Positions 25,723 to 34,262 of a DNA stretch of 64,000 nucleotides are shown here, in pieces; position 1 is the stretch's first letter; the number at the start of each line of letters is the position of its first letter. A program made the position numbers and the translations under genes. The DNA is taken from contig NZ_CP019791.1 in assembly GCF_002007645.1 (NCBI RefSeq), forward strand, positions 3,774,593 through 3,838,592, given 5' to 3'. The stretch comes from Anaerohalosphaera lusitana. GTDB taxonomy: Bacteria > Planctomycetota > Phycisphaerae > Sedimentisphaerales > Anaerohalosphaeraceae. The notes under the pieces are model-generated. The model was not told where the DNA came from, searched no databases, and worked only from the letters and a program-made list of their open reading frames with translations.

Positions 25723-26406
25723 CTATTCTTTCAGTTCGATTCTTATTGTGTTGATCGTTTCGAGGGTTTTGCGGACGGTGTCGGTGAGGGAGGCGTAGTC
25801 GCCTGCTGCAATGAGTTGTTTTGATACGAGCTTTGAGCCCATTCCGACTGCGGCTGCGCCGGCGGTGAACCATTCGCGAAGGTTTTCTGGGTCGGGTGAG
25901 ACGCCGCCTGTCGGGAGGATGTCGGTGAAGGGCATCGGGGCGCGAGCGGCTTTGACGAAGGCTGGGCCGCCGACGGTGTTTGCGGGGAAGAGCTTGCATA
26001 TTTCGACGCCCGCCTGGTGGGCGGTGTGAATCTCGTTGAGCGAGCCGCAGCCGGGGAGGTAGGGTATTTTGCGGGCGTTGCAGAGGCGTGCGGTTTCGGG
26101 GCAGAAGATGGGGGCTACGATAAAGTCCGCGCCTGCTGCGATGTATGCAGCGGCGGTGGGTGCGTCGAGGACGGAGCCTACGCCGAGGACGAGGTCGGGG
26201 CTGTCGGTGTCGCGGTGCTTGACGAGTTCGGTGAAGGGTTCGATGGCGCGGTCGCCGCGGTTGGTGAACTCGATGACGCGTGCGCCTCCGGCGAGACACG
26301 CGGAAGCGATCTTTTTGGCGGTGTCCGAGTCGGGGTGGTAGAAGAGCGGCAGGAGGCCGATCTGTTTTATGAGTGTGAGGGTCTGCATGCGTGAGTATCG
26401 TGCCAT
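25723..26406 (-). CDS. eda: 2-dehydro-3-deoxy-phosphogluconate (KDPG) aldolase (227 aa)
   Basis: It splits KDPG into pyruvate and glyceraldehyde 3-phosphate. Class I aldolase features are visible: the acid/base glutamate in VIEFTNRGD (E46) and the Schiff-base lysine in EICKLFPANTVGG (K138), with the phosphate-binding region ILPTGGVSP near 163-171. It lies between kduD (75 bp) and kdgK (15 bp) in the operon, so the last two steps of uronate breakdown are encoded side by side. Confidence 0.92.
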   Translation of the reverse strand: MARYSRMQTLTLIKQIGLLPLFYHPDSDTAKKIASACLAGGARVIEFTNRGDRAIEPFTELVKHRDTDSPDLVLGVGSVLDAPTAAAYIAAGADFIVAPIFCPETARLCNARKIPYLPGCGSLNEIHTAHQAGVEICKLFPANTVGGPAFVKAARAPMPFTDILPTGGVSPDPENLREWFTAGAAAVGMGSKLVSKQLIAAGDYASLTDTVRKTLETINTIRIELKE

Positions 26407-26481
26407 GATACGGTTCCTTTATTGAGATGGTGAAACCGGCAGGACGGATCGGGCCGCCCTGCCGATGGGGTTCAGCATTGG

Positions 26482-27243
26482 TTATCGTGCGAGCCAGCCG
26501 CCGTCGACCGCGAGGGTGTAGCCCTGGATGTAGTCGGCTGCGGGTGAGGCGAGGAAGACTGCTGCGCCTGCAAGGTCCTCGGGGGTGCCCCAGCGGCCCG
26601 CGGGGATGCGGCCAAGAATCTCTTTGGAGCGTTGCGGGTCTGCGCGGAGGGGAGCGGTGTTGTCGGTGGCCATGTAGCCGGGTGCGATGGCGTTGACGTT
26701 GATGTTCTGGTCGGCGAGTTCGTTGGCTAGGAGTTTAGTCAGGCCCATTACCGCGCTTTTTGAGGCGGTGTAGGACGGAACGCGGATGCCGCCCTGGAAG
26801 CTGAGCATGCTGGCGGTGTTGATGATCTTGCCGCCGCGGCCCTGTTTGGTGAAGATTTTTGCGACTGCCTGGGAGAGGAAGAATAGAGTGCGGATGTTGA
26901 TATTCATCACGTCGTCCCAGTCGGCTTCGGTGAATTCGGCGAGGGGTGCGCGGCGGATGATGCCGGCGTTGTTTACGAGGATGTCGATGCCGCCGAGTTC
27001 GTCTACTGTTTTAGTGACGATGGTGTCGACGCAGGCCTTGTCGGATAGGTCGGCGGGGATGGTGACGCATTTGCGGCCTAGTGCTTCGACTTTGGCCCTG
27101 GTGTCGTCCATGTCGAGGATGTCGACTGCCGCTATGTCTGCGCCCGCTTCGGCGAGGCCGAGAGCCATGCCCTGGCCTAGTCCGCGTGCTGCGCCGGTGA
27201 CGATCGCTGTTTTGCCGTCGAGTTTGAATTTGTCGAGTATCAT
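26482..27243 (-). CDS. kduD: KduD-type SDR oxidoreductase, DKII reductase (253 aa)
   Basis: A classical short-chain dehydrogenase: the NAD(P)-binding motif TGAARGLG (16-23), NNAG (91-94), catalytic S145 in NTASM, and YTASK with Y158 and K162. KduD reduces 2,5-diketo-3-deoxygluconate (DKII) to KDG. The specific call comes from context with kduI directly upstream (28 bp) and KDG kinase and KDPG aldolase downstream. A broader gluconate 5-dehydrogenase role is the main alternative. Confidence 0.9.
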   Translation of the reverse strand: MILDKFKLDGKTAIVTGAARGLGQGMALGLAEAGADIAAVDILDMDDTRAKVEALGRKCVTIPADLSDKACVDTIVTKTVDELGGIDILVNNAGIIRRAPLAEFTEADWDDVMNINIRTLFFLSQAVAKIFTKQGRGGKIINTASMLSFQGGIRVPSYTASKSAVMGLTKLLANELADQNINVNAIAPGYMATDNTAPLRADPQRSKEILGRIPAGRWGTPEDLAGAAVFLASPAADYIQGYTLAVDGGWLAR

Positions 27244-27271
27244 TGTGCCTCCTGTGTTTGTGTTAATTTGC

Positions 27272-28102
27272 TTATTTTACCTGGTCGATGGTGATGTGGT
27301 CCATGTCGTCGAAGGCCTGGTTTTCGCCGCCCATGCCCCAGCAGAATGTGTAGGCTTTTGTGCCGACGCCTGAGTGGATGGACCAGCTTGGGGAGATGAT
27401 CGCCTGTTTGTCGGCGACGGTGATGGTGCGTGTTTCTTCGGGTTTGCCCATGAAGTGGAATACGCGGGCATCTTCGGGGATGTCGAAGTAGAGGTACGCT
27501 TCCATACGGCGTGCGTGGGTGTGCGGGGGCATGGTGTTCCAGACTGAGCCGTCCGCGATCTCGGTGAAGCCCATGACGAGCTGGCAGCTTTTGACGCCGT
27601 CGGGGTGGATGTACTTGTAGATGGTGCGTTTGTTGCACTGCTCTTCGGAGCCGAGGTTGACGGCGGCTGCGTCTGCCTTGCGAGCCTGGGCGGTTGGGTA
27701 GGTCTTGTGTGCGGGATAGCTGAGCAGGTAGAAACAGGCTGGGGAGGATTTGTCTGCGCTTTCGAAGGTAATCTCTTTTGAGCCCATGCCTACGTAAAGG
27801 GCGTCGCGGTTTGCCATGTCGAAGGCCTGGCCGTCGACGGTGATCTTGCCGGCGGAGCCTACGTTGAGGATGCCGAGCTCGCGACGCTGGCAGAAGTATT
27901 GGGCTCTGAGTTCGTCAGCGGATGCGAGGGTGAGAGACTTTTCGACGGGGACAGCGGAGCCGATGACCGCGCGGTCGATGTCGGAATAGACGAAGTCTAT
28001 CTTGTCTGATTCGAAGAGGGATTCGATGAGGAACTCAGAGCGAATCTCTTCTGTTGTCATGCGTTGAAATCTTACCGGATCTGCGGAATATCTAACCTGC
28101 AT
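27272..28102 (-). CDS. kduI: 5-keto-4-deoxyuronate isomerase (276 aa)
   Basis: It isomerises 4-deoxy-L-threo-5-hexosulose uronate (DKI) to DKII. The cupin-fold zinc site is conserved: MPPHTHARRMEAY supplies H194, H196 and E201, and SIHSGVG supplies H243. Length and motif spacing match E. coli KduI. It lies between the secreted polysaccharide enzyme gene (60 bp) and kduD (28 bp). Its ribosome site AGAGG is 9-13 bases upstream. Confidence 0.95.
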   Translation of the reverse strand: MQVRYSADPVRFQRMTTEEIRSEFLIESLFESDKIDFVYSDIDRAVIGSAVPVEKSLTLASADELRAQYFCQRRELGILNVGSAGKITVDGQAFDMANRDALYVGMGSKEITFESADKSSPACFYLLSYPAHKTYPTAQARKADAAAVNLGSEEQCNKRTIYKYIHPDGVKSCQLVMGFTEIADGSVWNTMPPHTHARRMEAYLYFDIPEDARVFHFMGKPEETRTITVADKQAIISPSWSIHSGVGTKAYTFCWGMGGENQAFDDMDHITIDQVK

Positions 28103-28162
28103 TGTGAAACCTCTTAATTTTGGAATAACAGTTTTCGTTGTTTTACAGCTATGATAATATCT

Positions 28163-31100
28163 TTATTTCCAACCCTTCGAGGCCTTTGGGGGGTTGGCCT
28201 TGTTTTTGGCGAATGTTTTAACGTATTTATCCCACTGTGCGCGGGTGTCGAAGTCGTTTGACTGATCCCAACCTGCGCCTGCGTAGTAGGTGATGGTTTG
28301 ACCGTCGGTGACAGGTGTGACGAGCAGGCCGTGACCGTGGTCGTCGACAAAATTGACGTCCGCATCAGGGACGACGACTCCGCAGCCGATGGTGCCGTGA
28401 GCTGCATGGGGCGGCTGCCAGTAGGTCATCCAGCCTTCGGCGAGGTTGTAGGCGAGGTCGCCGCCGTCTTCGCGTTTGACTATACCTATGGCGACGGGAA
28501 GTTCGTTAGAACCAGCGATGTCAAAGGTGCTTTCGAAACGCGAAACGTTAGAGCCAAGGTCGATTGAGATGCGTTTGGTCTCGCTGACCTCTGTGCCGGC
28601 TGCATCCCAGGGTGCGAAAGTGAGCTCGAAGGTGGTGCGGATCGGGCCGTTGGTGATTACTTTGTAATCGGTGTAGTTGGAAGATTTGTAGAGTTTGTCA
28701 TCGGTGTAGATGCCGATGCCGCCGCAACCGAGTGATGGGCCGACTTTGTAGAAGTCGAGGCCTTCGCCTGTGTTGTCGTGGTAATGTCCGTGCTCGTACC
28801 ATTTGTTGATGACGGGGTAGCGGACGGATTTGGCCCATACGTCGACGCCGGAGGATACTTCGCCTGTGGCGGCGAGTGCGGGGCCGTACATGCGGAAGCC
28901 TATGCGGTCGTTTTCCCATGCGAAGTCGTCCTTGCGTTCGGGGACGAAGCGGCCGAAGGTGGTGTATTCGGATTCGGGGATGTCGTAGCTGTCTTTTTGG
29001 GGGACGACGCGGAAGATCTTGCGTTCGCCGGGTGCGAGGTCGGCCTGGAAGAGAAGCGTGTCGTCGTCAACAGTCTGAGTAACTTCGAAATCTTTGGTGT
29101 CGAAGTTGAAGACGGCGAGATCGTTGCCGTACTTATCCAGCGGCAGTTCGATGGTCTGGCTGTCGCGGAAAGTGGTGATCGGGTTCGCGACAGTCAGGAG
29201 GTCGCCCGCTGTGTGGACGGAGGCGATGGTGTAGACTTCGGAGCCTGCGAGGAGGAACGCGCCTACGCCGTAGATCTCTGTCATTTCGAAGGTTACCTTT
29301 TTGGGGTCGGCGCCGATGGGCTGGACGTAGCCGAGTTTACCGTCGGCGTGGATGGACTTGACGAGGCCTGCCCATGCTTTTTTGACGACAGGCAGATACT
29401 CGTCTTCATCGAGTATGCCGCGGTTTATACCCCATGCGAGGCCATAGGTGAAGAAGCCGCTAGAACTTGTTTCCGGTGCCGGATAGCTGCCCGGATCGAG
29501 CAGACTTGCGCGCCAGAGGCCGTCAGGCTGCTGTATGTCGGCGAGTTTTGCGGCCATTTCCTTGTAGAGCTTTATGTATTTGTCGCGGGTGGGGTAGTCC
29601 TGGGGCATGTAGTCGAGGACACGACATATGCCGCCGAATACCCAACCATTGCCGCGGCCCCAGAAGATCTTTTCGTTGTTTGCTTCGCGTCTGTCGAAGT
29701 AGCGGCTGTCACGGAAGTAGAGGTGTTCTTCTTCGTCGTAGAGGTAGTCCGTGGTCGCCCACCACTCTTCATCCATGAAGTCGATGTACTTGTCATCGCC
29801 TGTGACGGCGGAGAGACGTGCGAGGGTCGGGGGAGCCATGAAGAGAGCATCGCACCAGCTATATCTTTCCTGGGACTTACGGGAGAATTTCAGATCGGCG
29901 TAGGAACGATTTTTGATGACCCAGTCGAGACGCTGCTTTGTATGAGCGATCATTTCGGGGTCCTTCAGCCGTTCGAAGAGTTCGATGTACATCTGGCCGA
30001 TGGCGTGATCGTCGGCGTGGTACTTTCGGTGACCGAGCTGCCAGTTCGTGTCGTTGCCCAGTTCAATGAGCCAGTCGGTGTATTTATCCGTTTCGGCCAT
30101 CTGCGCCCATGCTGACATGCCGGCGGTGAGTGCGCCGGTGGTCCAGTTCGTCTTGGAGTGGCGGAGGGGATTTTCGAGCTGCCAGTCGGCGACCTTGGCC
30201 ATTGCTTTTTCGATTTCGGCTGGTTCGATGGCTGTGCTGAGCGGTCTTGGTGGTACGTCCATGCGGATTGAGGTGTCGTAACCGCCGTTGCGAGCGAAAT
30301 GAACGTATTTGCGGTTGTTCATCCAGAGGACGCGAGGGCCTTCGGTTTGTGCGGGATAGTCGCGGATGACGAAAGGTCGGACATTGTCGTTGGTGCTGTT
30401 GACAGTGACGGCAGTCCTGTTCCAAGTTTCTCCCTTGTCGGCGGTGGTCCATTTTTCGATCTCGAATGTTCCTCCGCGGGGTAATGCGAGGTAGACCGTA
30501 GATGGGTCGTTGTGGTCGAGTATGATGCCTGCGGAGTAGTGCGGTTCGGGTTCGCGTTTGCCCTGGGGGGTTTCGGGGAACCACTTGCCTGCTTTGCAGA
30601 GTTCGACGTCGAGCCACTTTTCACCTGTCCAGCGTGCATAGTGGTAGCGGTGGTCGGTTTCGGAGGGCAGGCGAGTGTAGACGATGACGGGGTTGCCGTC
30701 TGCGTCTGCTGCGGTGTCCCAGACCCATGCGCGGACGTTTGTTTCAGTTGCATCGTAGACGATGTCGGCGTCTGTATGGGCGATGGGTGTTTGGTCGATG
30801 TTCGCTATTTTTGTGCCGTCGGCTTTGTAGAAGGCGCCGTCGCGGTATCGCATGAAGAAGACGCTGTTCTGCGGTTCGCGGCGTGGGTGGCCGGTGGTGA
30901 AGGCGATGTCGAAGCGGTCGTTGTGGTTGGTACCAACTTTGACGTATGGGCGGCCGCCTGTGCTTGTGATGACCTGGGTTGGCTTTGCCCATGTCTTGCC
31001 TCCGTCGGTGGAGGTGGACATGGTGGGCTTCCAGTCGATGCCGCGCCAGAGGACGTACATCTTGTTGTCTTCTTGTGAGAGCTGCACGGGGTTGGAGTAG

Positions 31101-31561
31101 CAGACGCCGTAGCGGTTTTTGGCATTTGAGAAGCCGGGGTTGATGACAGGGCTCCATTCGGAGATGTCGAGCGGATTTTCGGAAATGCGGATGTACATAT
31201 TGCGTCCGCCGTGGAGTGTATAGAAGACGACGAGGCGGTTGTCGGGGCGGATCAGGATGGAGGGATTGCAGTGGTCGTCTGCCTGGAACTTTTCGTGGAG
31301 GACGGTTTGCTGGGTTTCGCCTGTTTTGTAGTCGTATGTACCGACAACGATGGAGCCGTCTTTTGTGACCCAGCCCGCGTAGGCCTTGCCGTCTTTGTAG
31401 ACTGCGCGGGGGTCGGAGAACCAGCACCATGCTCCGTCTTCGGTCATTGGCTGGTAGGCCTGGCCGGGGAGTGGCTGGTCGGGTGCTGCTGTGAGAGTGC
31501 CGGCTGTGAGCAATAGTGAGACAGCGATACATAGCAGCGACAAGGTTTTTGCGATTCTCAT
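28163..31561 (-). CDS. Secreted three-domain polysaccharide enzyme: BNR-4 + GH105 + DUF4861 (1132 aa)
   Basis: A signal peptide (residues 1-26, cleavage near LTAAPDQ) precedes a BNR-4-type propeller (about 40-435; WCWFSDPRAV, STDGGKTW). A GH105/GH88-type (alpha/alpha)6 barrel follows (about 445-770), with the candidate catalytic aspartates in YHADDHAIGQ (D517/D518) and RYSWCDALF (D571). The C-terminal section (about 830-1115, EHGHYHDNTGEGLDFYKVG) matches DUF4861. GH105 enzymes hydrate unsaturated uronyl residues left by polysaccharide lyases, giving DKI-type products. The downstream genes consume exactly that product. These domains usually occur in separate proteins or pairs; all three in one chain is notable. 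Confidence 0.88.
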   Translation of the reverse strand: MRIAKTLSLLCIAVSLLLTAGTLTAAPDQPLPGQAYQPMTEDGAWCWFSDPRAVYKDGKAYAGWVTKDGSIVVGTYDYKTGETQQTVLHEKFQADDHCNPSILIRPDNRLVVFYTLHGGRNMYIRISENPLDISEWSPVINPGFSNAKNRYGVCYSNPVQLSQEDNKMYVLWRGIDWKPTMSTSTDGGKTWAKPTQVITSTGGRPYVKVGTNHNDRFDIAFTTGHPRREPQNSVFFMRYRDGAFYKADGTKIANIDQTPIAHTDADIVYDATETNVRAWVWDTAADADGNPVIVYTRLPSETDHRYHYARWTGEKWLDVELCKAGKWFPETPQGKREPEPHYSAGIILDHNDPSTVYLALPRGGTFEIEKWTTADKGETWNRTAVTVNSTNDNVRPFVIRDYPAQTEGPRVLWMNNRKYVHFARNGGYDTSIRMDVPPRPLSTAIEPAEIEKAMAKVADWQLENPLRHSKTNWTTGALTAGMSAWAQMAETDKYTDWLIELGNDTNWQLGHRKYHADDHAIGQMYIELFERLKDPEMIAHTKQRLDWVIKNRSYADLKFSRKSQERYSWCDALFMAPPTLARLSAVTGDDKYIDFMDEEWWATTDYLYDEEEHLYFRDSRYFDRREANNEKIFWGRGNGWVFGGICRVLDYMPQDYPTRDKYIKLYKEMAAKLADIQQPDGLWRASLLDPGSYPAPETSSSGFFTYGLAWGINRGILDEDEYLPVVKKAWAGLVKSIHADGKLGYVQPIGADPKKVTFEMTEIYGVGAFLLAGSEVYTIASVHTAGDLLTVANPITTFRDSQTIELPLDKYGNDLAVFNFDTKDFEVTQTVDDDTLLFQADLAPGERKIFRVVPQKDSYDIPESEYTTFGRFVPERKDDFAWENDRIGFRMYGPALAATGEVSSGVDVWAKSVRYPVINKWYEHGHYHDNTGEGLDFYKVGPSLGCGGIGIYTDDKLYKSSNYTDYKVITNGPIRTTFELTFAPWDAAGTEVSETKRISIDLGSNVSRFESTFDIAGSNELPVAIGIVKREDGGDLAYNLAEGWMTYWQPPHAAHGTIGCGVVVPDADVNFVDDHGHGLLVTPVTDGQTITYYAGAGWDQSNDFDTRAQWDKYVKTFAKNKANPPKASKGWK

Positions 31562-31572
31562 GTTACACTCCT

Positions 31573-32337
31573 TTAAATGTTATTATTGTGTCCGAGTTTT
31601 TTTGAGAGTTTATTTGCTGCGCCGACCACGAGGGCGGCGAGTTCTTGGGTTCTTTCGGGGGTGAAGCTGGATGTTGTGGCGGTTATGCCGAGGGCGGCGA
31701 CGACCTGGTTTCGTCCGTCGAAAACGGGGGCGGCGAGGCAGCGTACGCCTGTGTGATATTCTTCGTCGTCGGTAGCGTAGCCGAGCTGCCTGATCTTTTC
31801 GGTTTCGGCCTGGAGGTCGGCGACGGTGCATTTGGTGTTGGCGGTGCGGTGTTCGAGCTTTACGTCGGCGAGAGTTTGGGCAAGACGATCCTTGAAGAGA
31901 TACGCAAGGAAAACTTTGCCGGTGCTGGAACAGTGCATGGAGACGAGTGTGCCGGGTCTGGATGCGACGCGGACGGGGTTGGGTGAGTCGCAGACTTCGA
32001 GGATCAGCGATGAGGTTCCGCTCGGGATCGCAAGGTGGGCGGTTTGGCCGGTCGTTTGTGCGAGTTCCTGGATGACGGGTACGGCCTGATCGCGGACGTT
32101 GACGGAGCTGATCGCCCTGCCGGAGAGTTCGAGCAGGGTCGGGCCGACGTGGTATGTGCCGCCGTTCTTGGTTACCATGCCTTCGTGGCAGAGGGTGCGG
32201 AGAATTCTGAATGCGGTTGTCTTGGGTACAGCAAGGGTCTGTTCTATCTGGGCAGCGGTCATTCCTTTGTCGCTGGCCGCGATGCAGGAGAGCATGCGGC
32301 AGGCCTTGCTGAGATTTGGAATTATGTAATTATTCAT
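31573..32337 (-). CDS. IclR-family transcriptional regulator (254 aa)
   Basis: The N-terminal winged HTH (about residues 8-70, with KGMTAAQIEQTLAVPKTTAF as the HTH) is followed by an IclR effector domain (75-250; HCSSTGKVFLAYL and GVRCLAAPVFD are typical). Members such as KdgR sense KDG and repress uronate genes. It is the first gene of the operon, only 11 bp ahead of the BNR-4/GH105 gene, so it probably regulates its own operon in response to KDG or a related acid. The ligand is inferred. Confidence 0.9.
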   Translation of the reverse strand: MNNYIIPNLSKACRMLSCIAASDKGMTAAQIEQTLAVPKTTAFRILRTLCHEGMVTKNGGTYHVGPTLLELSGRAISSVNVRDQAVPVIQELAQTTGQTAHLAIPSGTSSLILEVCDSPNPVRVASRPGTLVSMHCSSTGKVFLAYLFKDRLAQTLADVKLEHRTANTKCTVADLQAETEKIRQLGYATDDEEYHTGVRCLAAPVFDGRNQVVAALGITATTSSFTPERTQELAALVVGAANKLSKKLGHNNNI

Positions 32338-32367
32338 ATATGAAACCCTGCATTCTAATATGGACTC

Positions 32368-32396
32368 ATTTAAGGGCGCATGGCGGAAAGTGTCAA
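32368..32396 (-). promoter_or_regulatory. Promoter of the uronate-degradation operon
   Basis: On the minus strand TTGACA (32391-32396) and TTAAAT (32368-32373) are 17 bp apart, about 30 bp upstream of the IclR gene start. No other promoter of this quality was noticed in the gaps down to kdgK. The KdgR-type operator was not identified with confidence. Confidence 0.7.
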
Positions 32397-32529
32397 GTGA
32401 AAATATTCGAGTCGTGGGGAGAAAACGGCACGGCGGTGCTTTATGCAGAGGTCTTGGGCAGCGTTTATGGCTCTTAATTAAGGATTTGCACGTTACTTAT
32501 CGGCGAAATTTGCGTTCGGACAAAGATTT

Positions 32530-33612
32530 TTATGTTTGCTCAGCATCCTTATCGAGCCATTCTTTTTCGAGGGCGGTCAAAGTGACATCGACGTCTCGGG
32601 GCTCGGGATTGTCGGGACTTATGACGGTGAGATTGACCGTCTGGCCGGTTTTTCGGCTGCGGACGGCGTGGAGGAGCTCGTCGCGGTACCGGACCTTTTC
32701 GCCTTCGACAGCGGTGATGATGTCATCCGGTTTGAGGCCGGCTGAGAATGACGGGCCCGGTTCGCAGACTATGCGCACGATGAGGCCCTCGATGGATTCG
32801 CCGTTTTTGAGGGGGTTGGAGCCCTGCTCCCACATTTCTTCGCATGCGATGGCGAGGGTTGGGGTTTGGACGGTTTTTTTGTTTTTGACCAGTTCGCGAA
32901 GGGGCCGGGCGGGTGCGACGAAGGATATTCCGACGTGGCCGCCATCGAGGACCATGCCGCCTGACTGAATGCCTATTAACTGCCCTTCTGAGTCAAACCA
33001 GGGGCCTCCGGACATGCCCTGAGGAGCGAGGGCGGAGAAATGGATTATCTCGATGTATTCTTTTTCGCTGCCGTACCATTCAAAGGCTGTCTGGTTGCGA
33101 GCAACGCGGCCAGCGAGCATTACACCATGGCGGAACACAGGCGCACCGAAGACGTAGGCGGGTGTCGAGGCGGGCGGTGTTTTTTCGGCTATAGGGAGGT
33201 ATGGGAAGTTTTCCCGGTCCGAGTCCACCTGGAGCAGAGCGAGATCATGGGCGCAGTTTACGGCGACTACTGAGGCGGGGATGCGGTCGCGGGTGTTGGT
33301 TATTACCTCGATTCTGCGATCCGGATGAGCGAGGACGTGTTCGGCGGTGATCACAAGGCCGGTTGGGGCAACAAAACATCCTGAGCCGGCAAGTCGTCCG
33401 TCGACGAGTATTTCTACTGAGGCGGGTGCGACGTGGTCATAGAGGTTTTGCTGGGGCAGGTCGGGAGATTGCTTTGAAGATTCGGCGGTATCTGGACCTG
33501 TGTTATCGGCGGTTGCAGGAGCGAGTATGGTGAGAGAGATCAGACCCGTAAGCATCGTTAGAAAAAAGATGAATAAAACAATTGCTCTGGGTGTCCATTT
33601 GGCTTTACTCAT
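32530..33612 (-). CDS. Trypsin-like serine protease with PDZ domain (360 aa)
   Basis: ATG at 33612 begins a protein with one N-terminal membrane/signal segment (residues 9-32), so it is anchored or exported. The S1C/DegP-type catalytic triad is visible: ITAEHVL (H92), NCAHDLALL (D123) and PQGMSGGPW (S201). A PDZ domain lies at about 265-350 (GPSFSAGLKPDDIITAVEG). The frame is open further upstream, but there is no good start there. It is a stand-alone gene, probably for periplasmic protein quality control or a specific cleavage. Confidence 0.88.
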   Translation of the reverse strand: MSKAKWTPRAIVLFIFFLTMLTGLISLTILAPATADNTGPDTAESSKQSPDLPQQNLYDHVAPASVEILVDGRLAGSGCFVAPTGLVITAEHVLAHPDRRIEVITNTRDRIPASVVAVNCAHDLALLQVDSDRENFPYLPIAEKTPPASTPAYVFGAPVFRHGVMLAGRVARNQTAFEWYGSEKEYIEIIHFSALAPQGMSGGPWFDSEGQLIGIQSGGMVLDGGHVGISFVAPARPLRELVKNKKTVQTPTLAIACEEMWEQGSNPLKNGESIEGLIVRIVCEPGPSFSAGLKPDDIITAVEGEKVRYRDELLHAVRSRKTGQTVNLTVISPDNPEPRDVDVTLTALEKEWLDKDAEQT

Positions 33613-34262
33613 TGTAAAATCCCGTATAGTGAATATAATACAACTGTTTGAGACGGCGATTTTCAGTCCGTCAGATTTACTGCCTCCAATTCTATGCGTT
33701 AAACGCAGTATAGGCATGTAAATTTTTACAAAAAAAAGCACAAAGCTATGACTATGACTTATAGTGTGGTGTAGAATAACGGGTTCTATCAGGCGGTCGA
33801 ACGTATCGAGGTTTTGTACAGCCAGATCGACAAAGGTTGCCAGATGAGAGTTTGCAGGTGTGTCTGAGGGCAAAAAGCCGGTTATTTCCTGTGATGTGTG
33901 AGCAGGCAGATTTGCCCGGCACGTTCCTATTATTAAGGCACCTCTAAAAATTCATTTTGGCGGACAAGCGAATCTTTTTGGTTCCGAGCGGCGTCAGACA
34001 AAAACCGCTTTAGCTACAACTAAAGCTGATTTGTCTTCCTTGCCGGAACGCAAAAATCTTCTACTTGCCGCTCAAAAGCAATTATTAGAGCTACCCTTAA
34101 GATATTAGGGGCTGAAGGGATAAGGAGGAGGCAATACGGAGTTCTTGACACGTGTTTTGATCGGTTTACGTATTTGTGATTGACTATATAGAGAATGGTA
34201 TGCTATATTCGCATTTTAAATTAACGGAATCTAAAATTGACAGCAGAATGGGGAGAACGTCA
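33613..34262. other. Intergenic region containing a foldback element
   Basis: Divergent gap between the protease and the Sel1 gene. Apart from the repeat at 33933-34100 and the two gene leaders, nothing gene-like is visible; the possible N-terminal extension of the protease frame (up to 33873) has no supporting ribosome site. Confidence 0.6.
33933..34100. repeat. 168-bp imperfect inverted repeat (foldback, MITE-like)
   Basis: The two halves are near-complements: the start TTAAGGCACCTCTAAAAATT matches the reverse complement of the end (TTAAGGGTAGCTCTAATAAT), and the tip is a perfect GCTTTAG-CTACAA-CTAAAGC (34008-34026). Mismatches and small gaps occur along the ~80-bp arms. No protein frame is inside. 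The form is that of a miniature foldback element or a structured RNA; target-site duplications were not clear. Confidence 0.75.

Noticed and set aside
26427-26696. Small plus-strand frame in the eda-kduD gap
   Set aside because: It lies mainly antisense to kduD, is Arg/Gly-rich and lacks a ribosome site.
28778-30115. 445-codon plus-strand frame inside the BNR-4/GH105 gene
   Set aside because: Antisense of a clearly recognisable enzyme; its Val/Gly/Asp/Glu composition mirrors the complementary codons.
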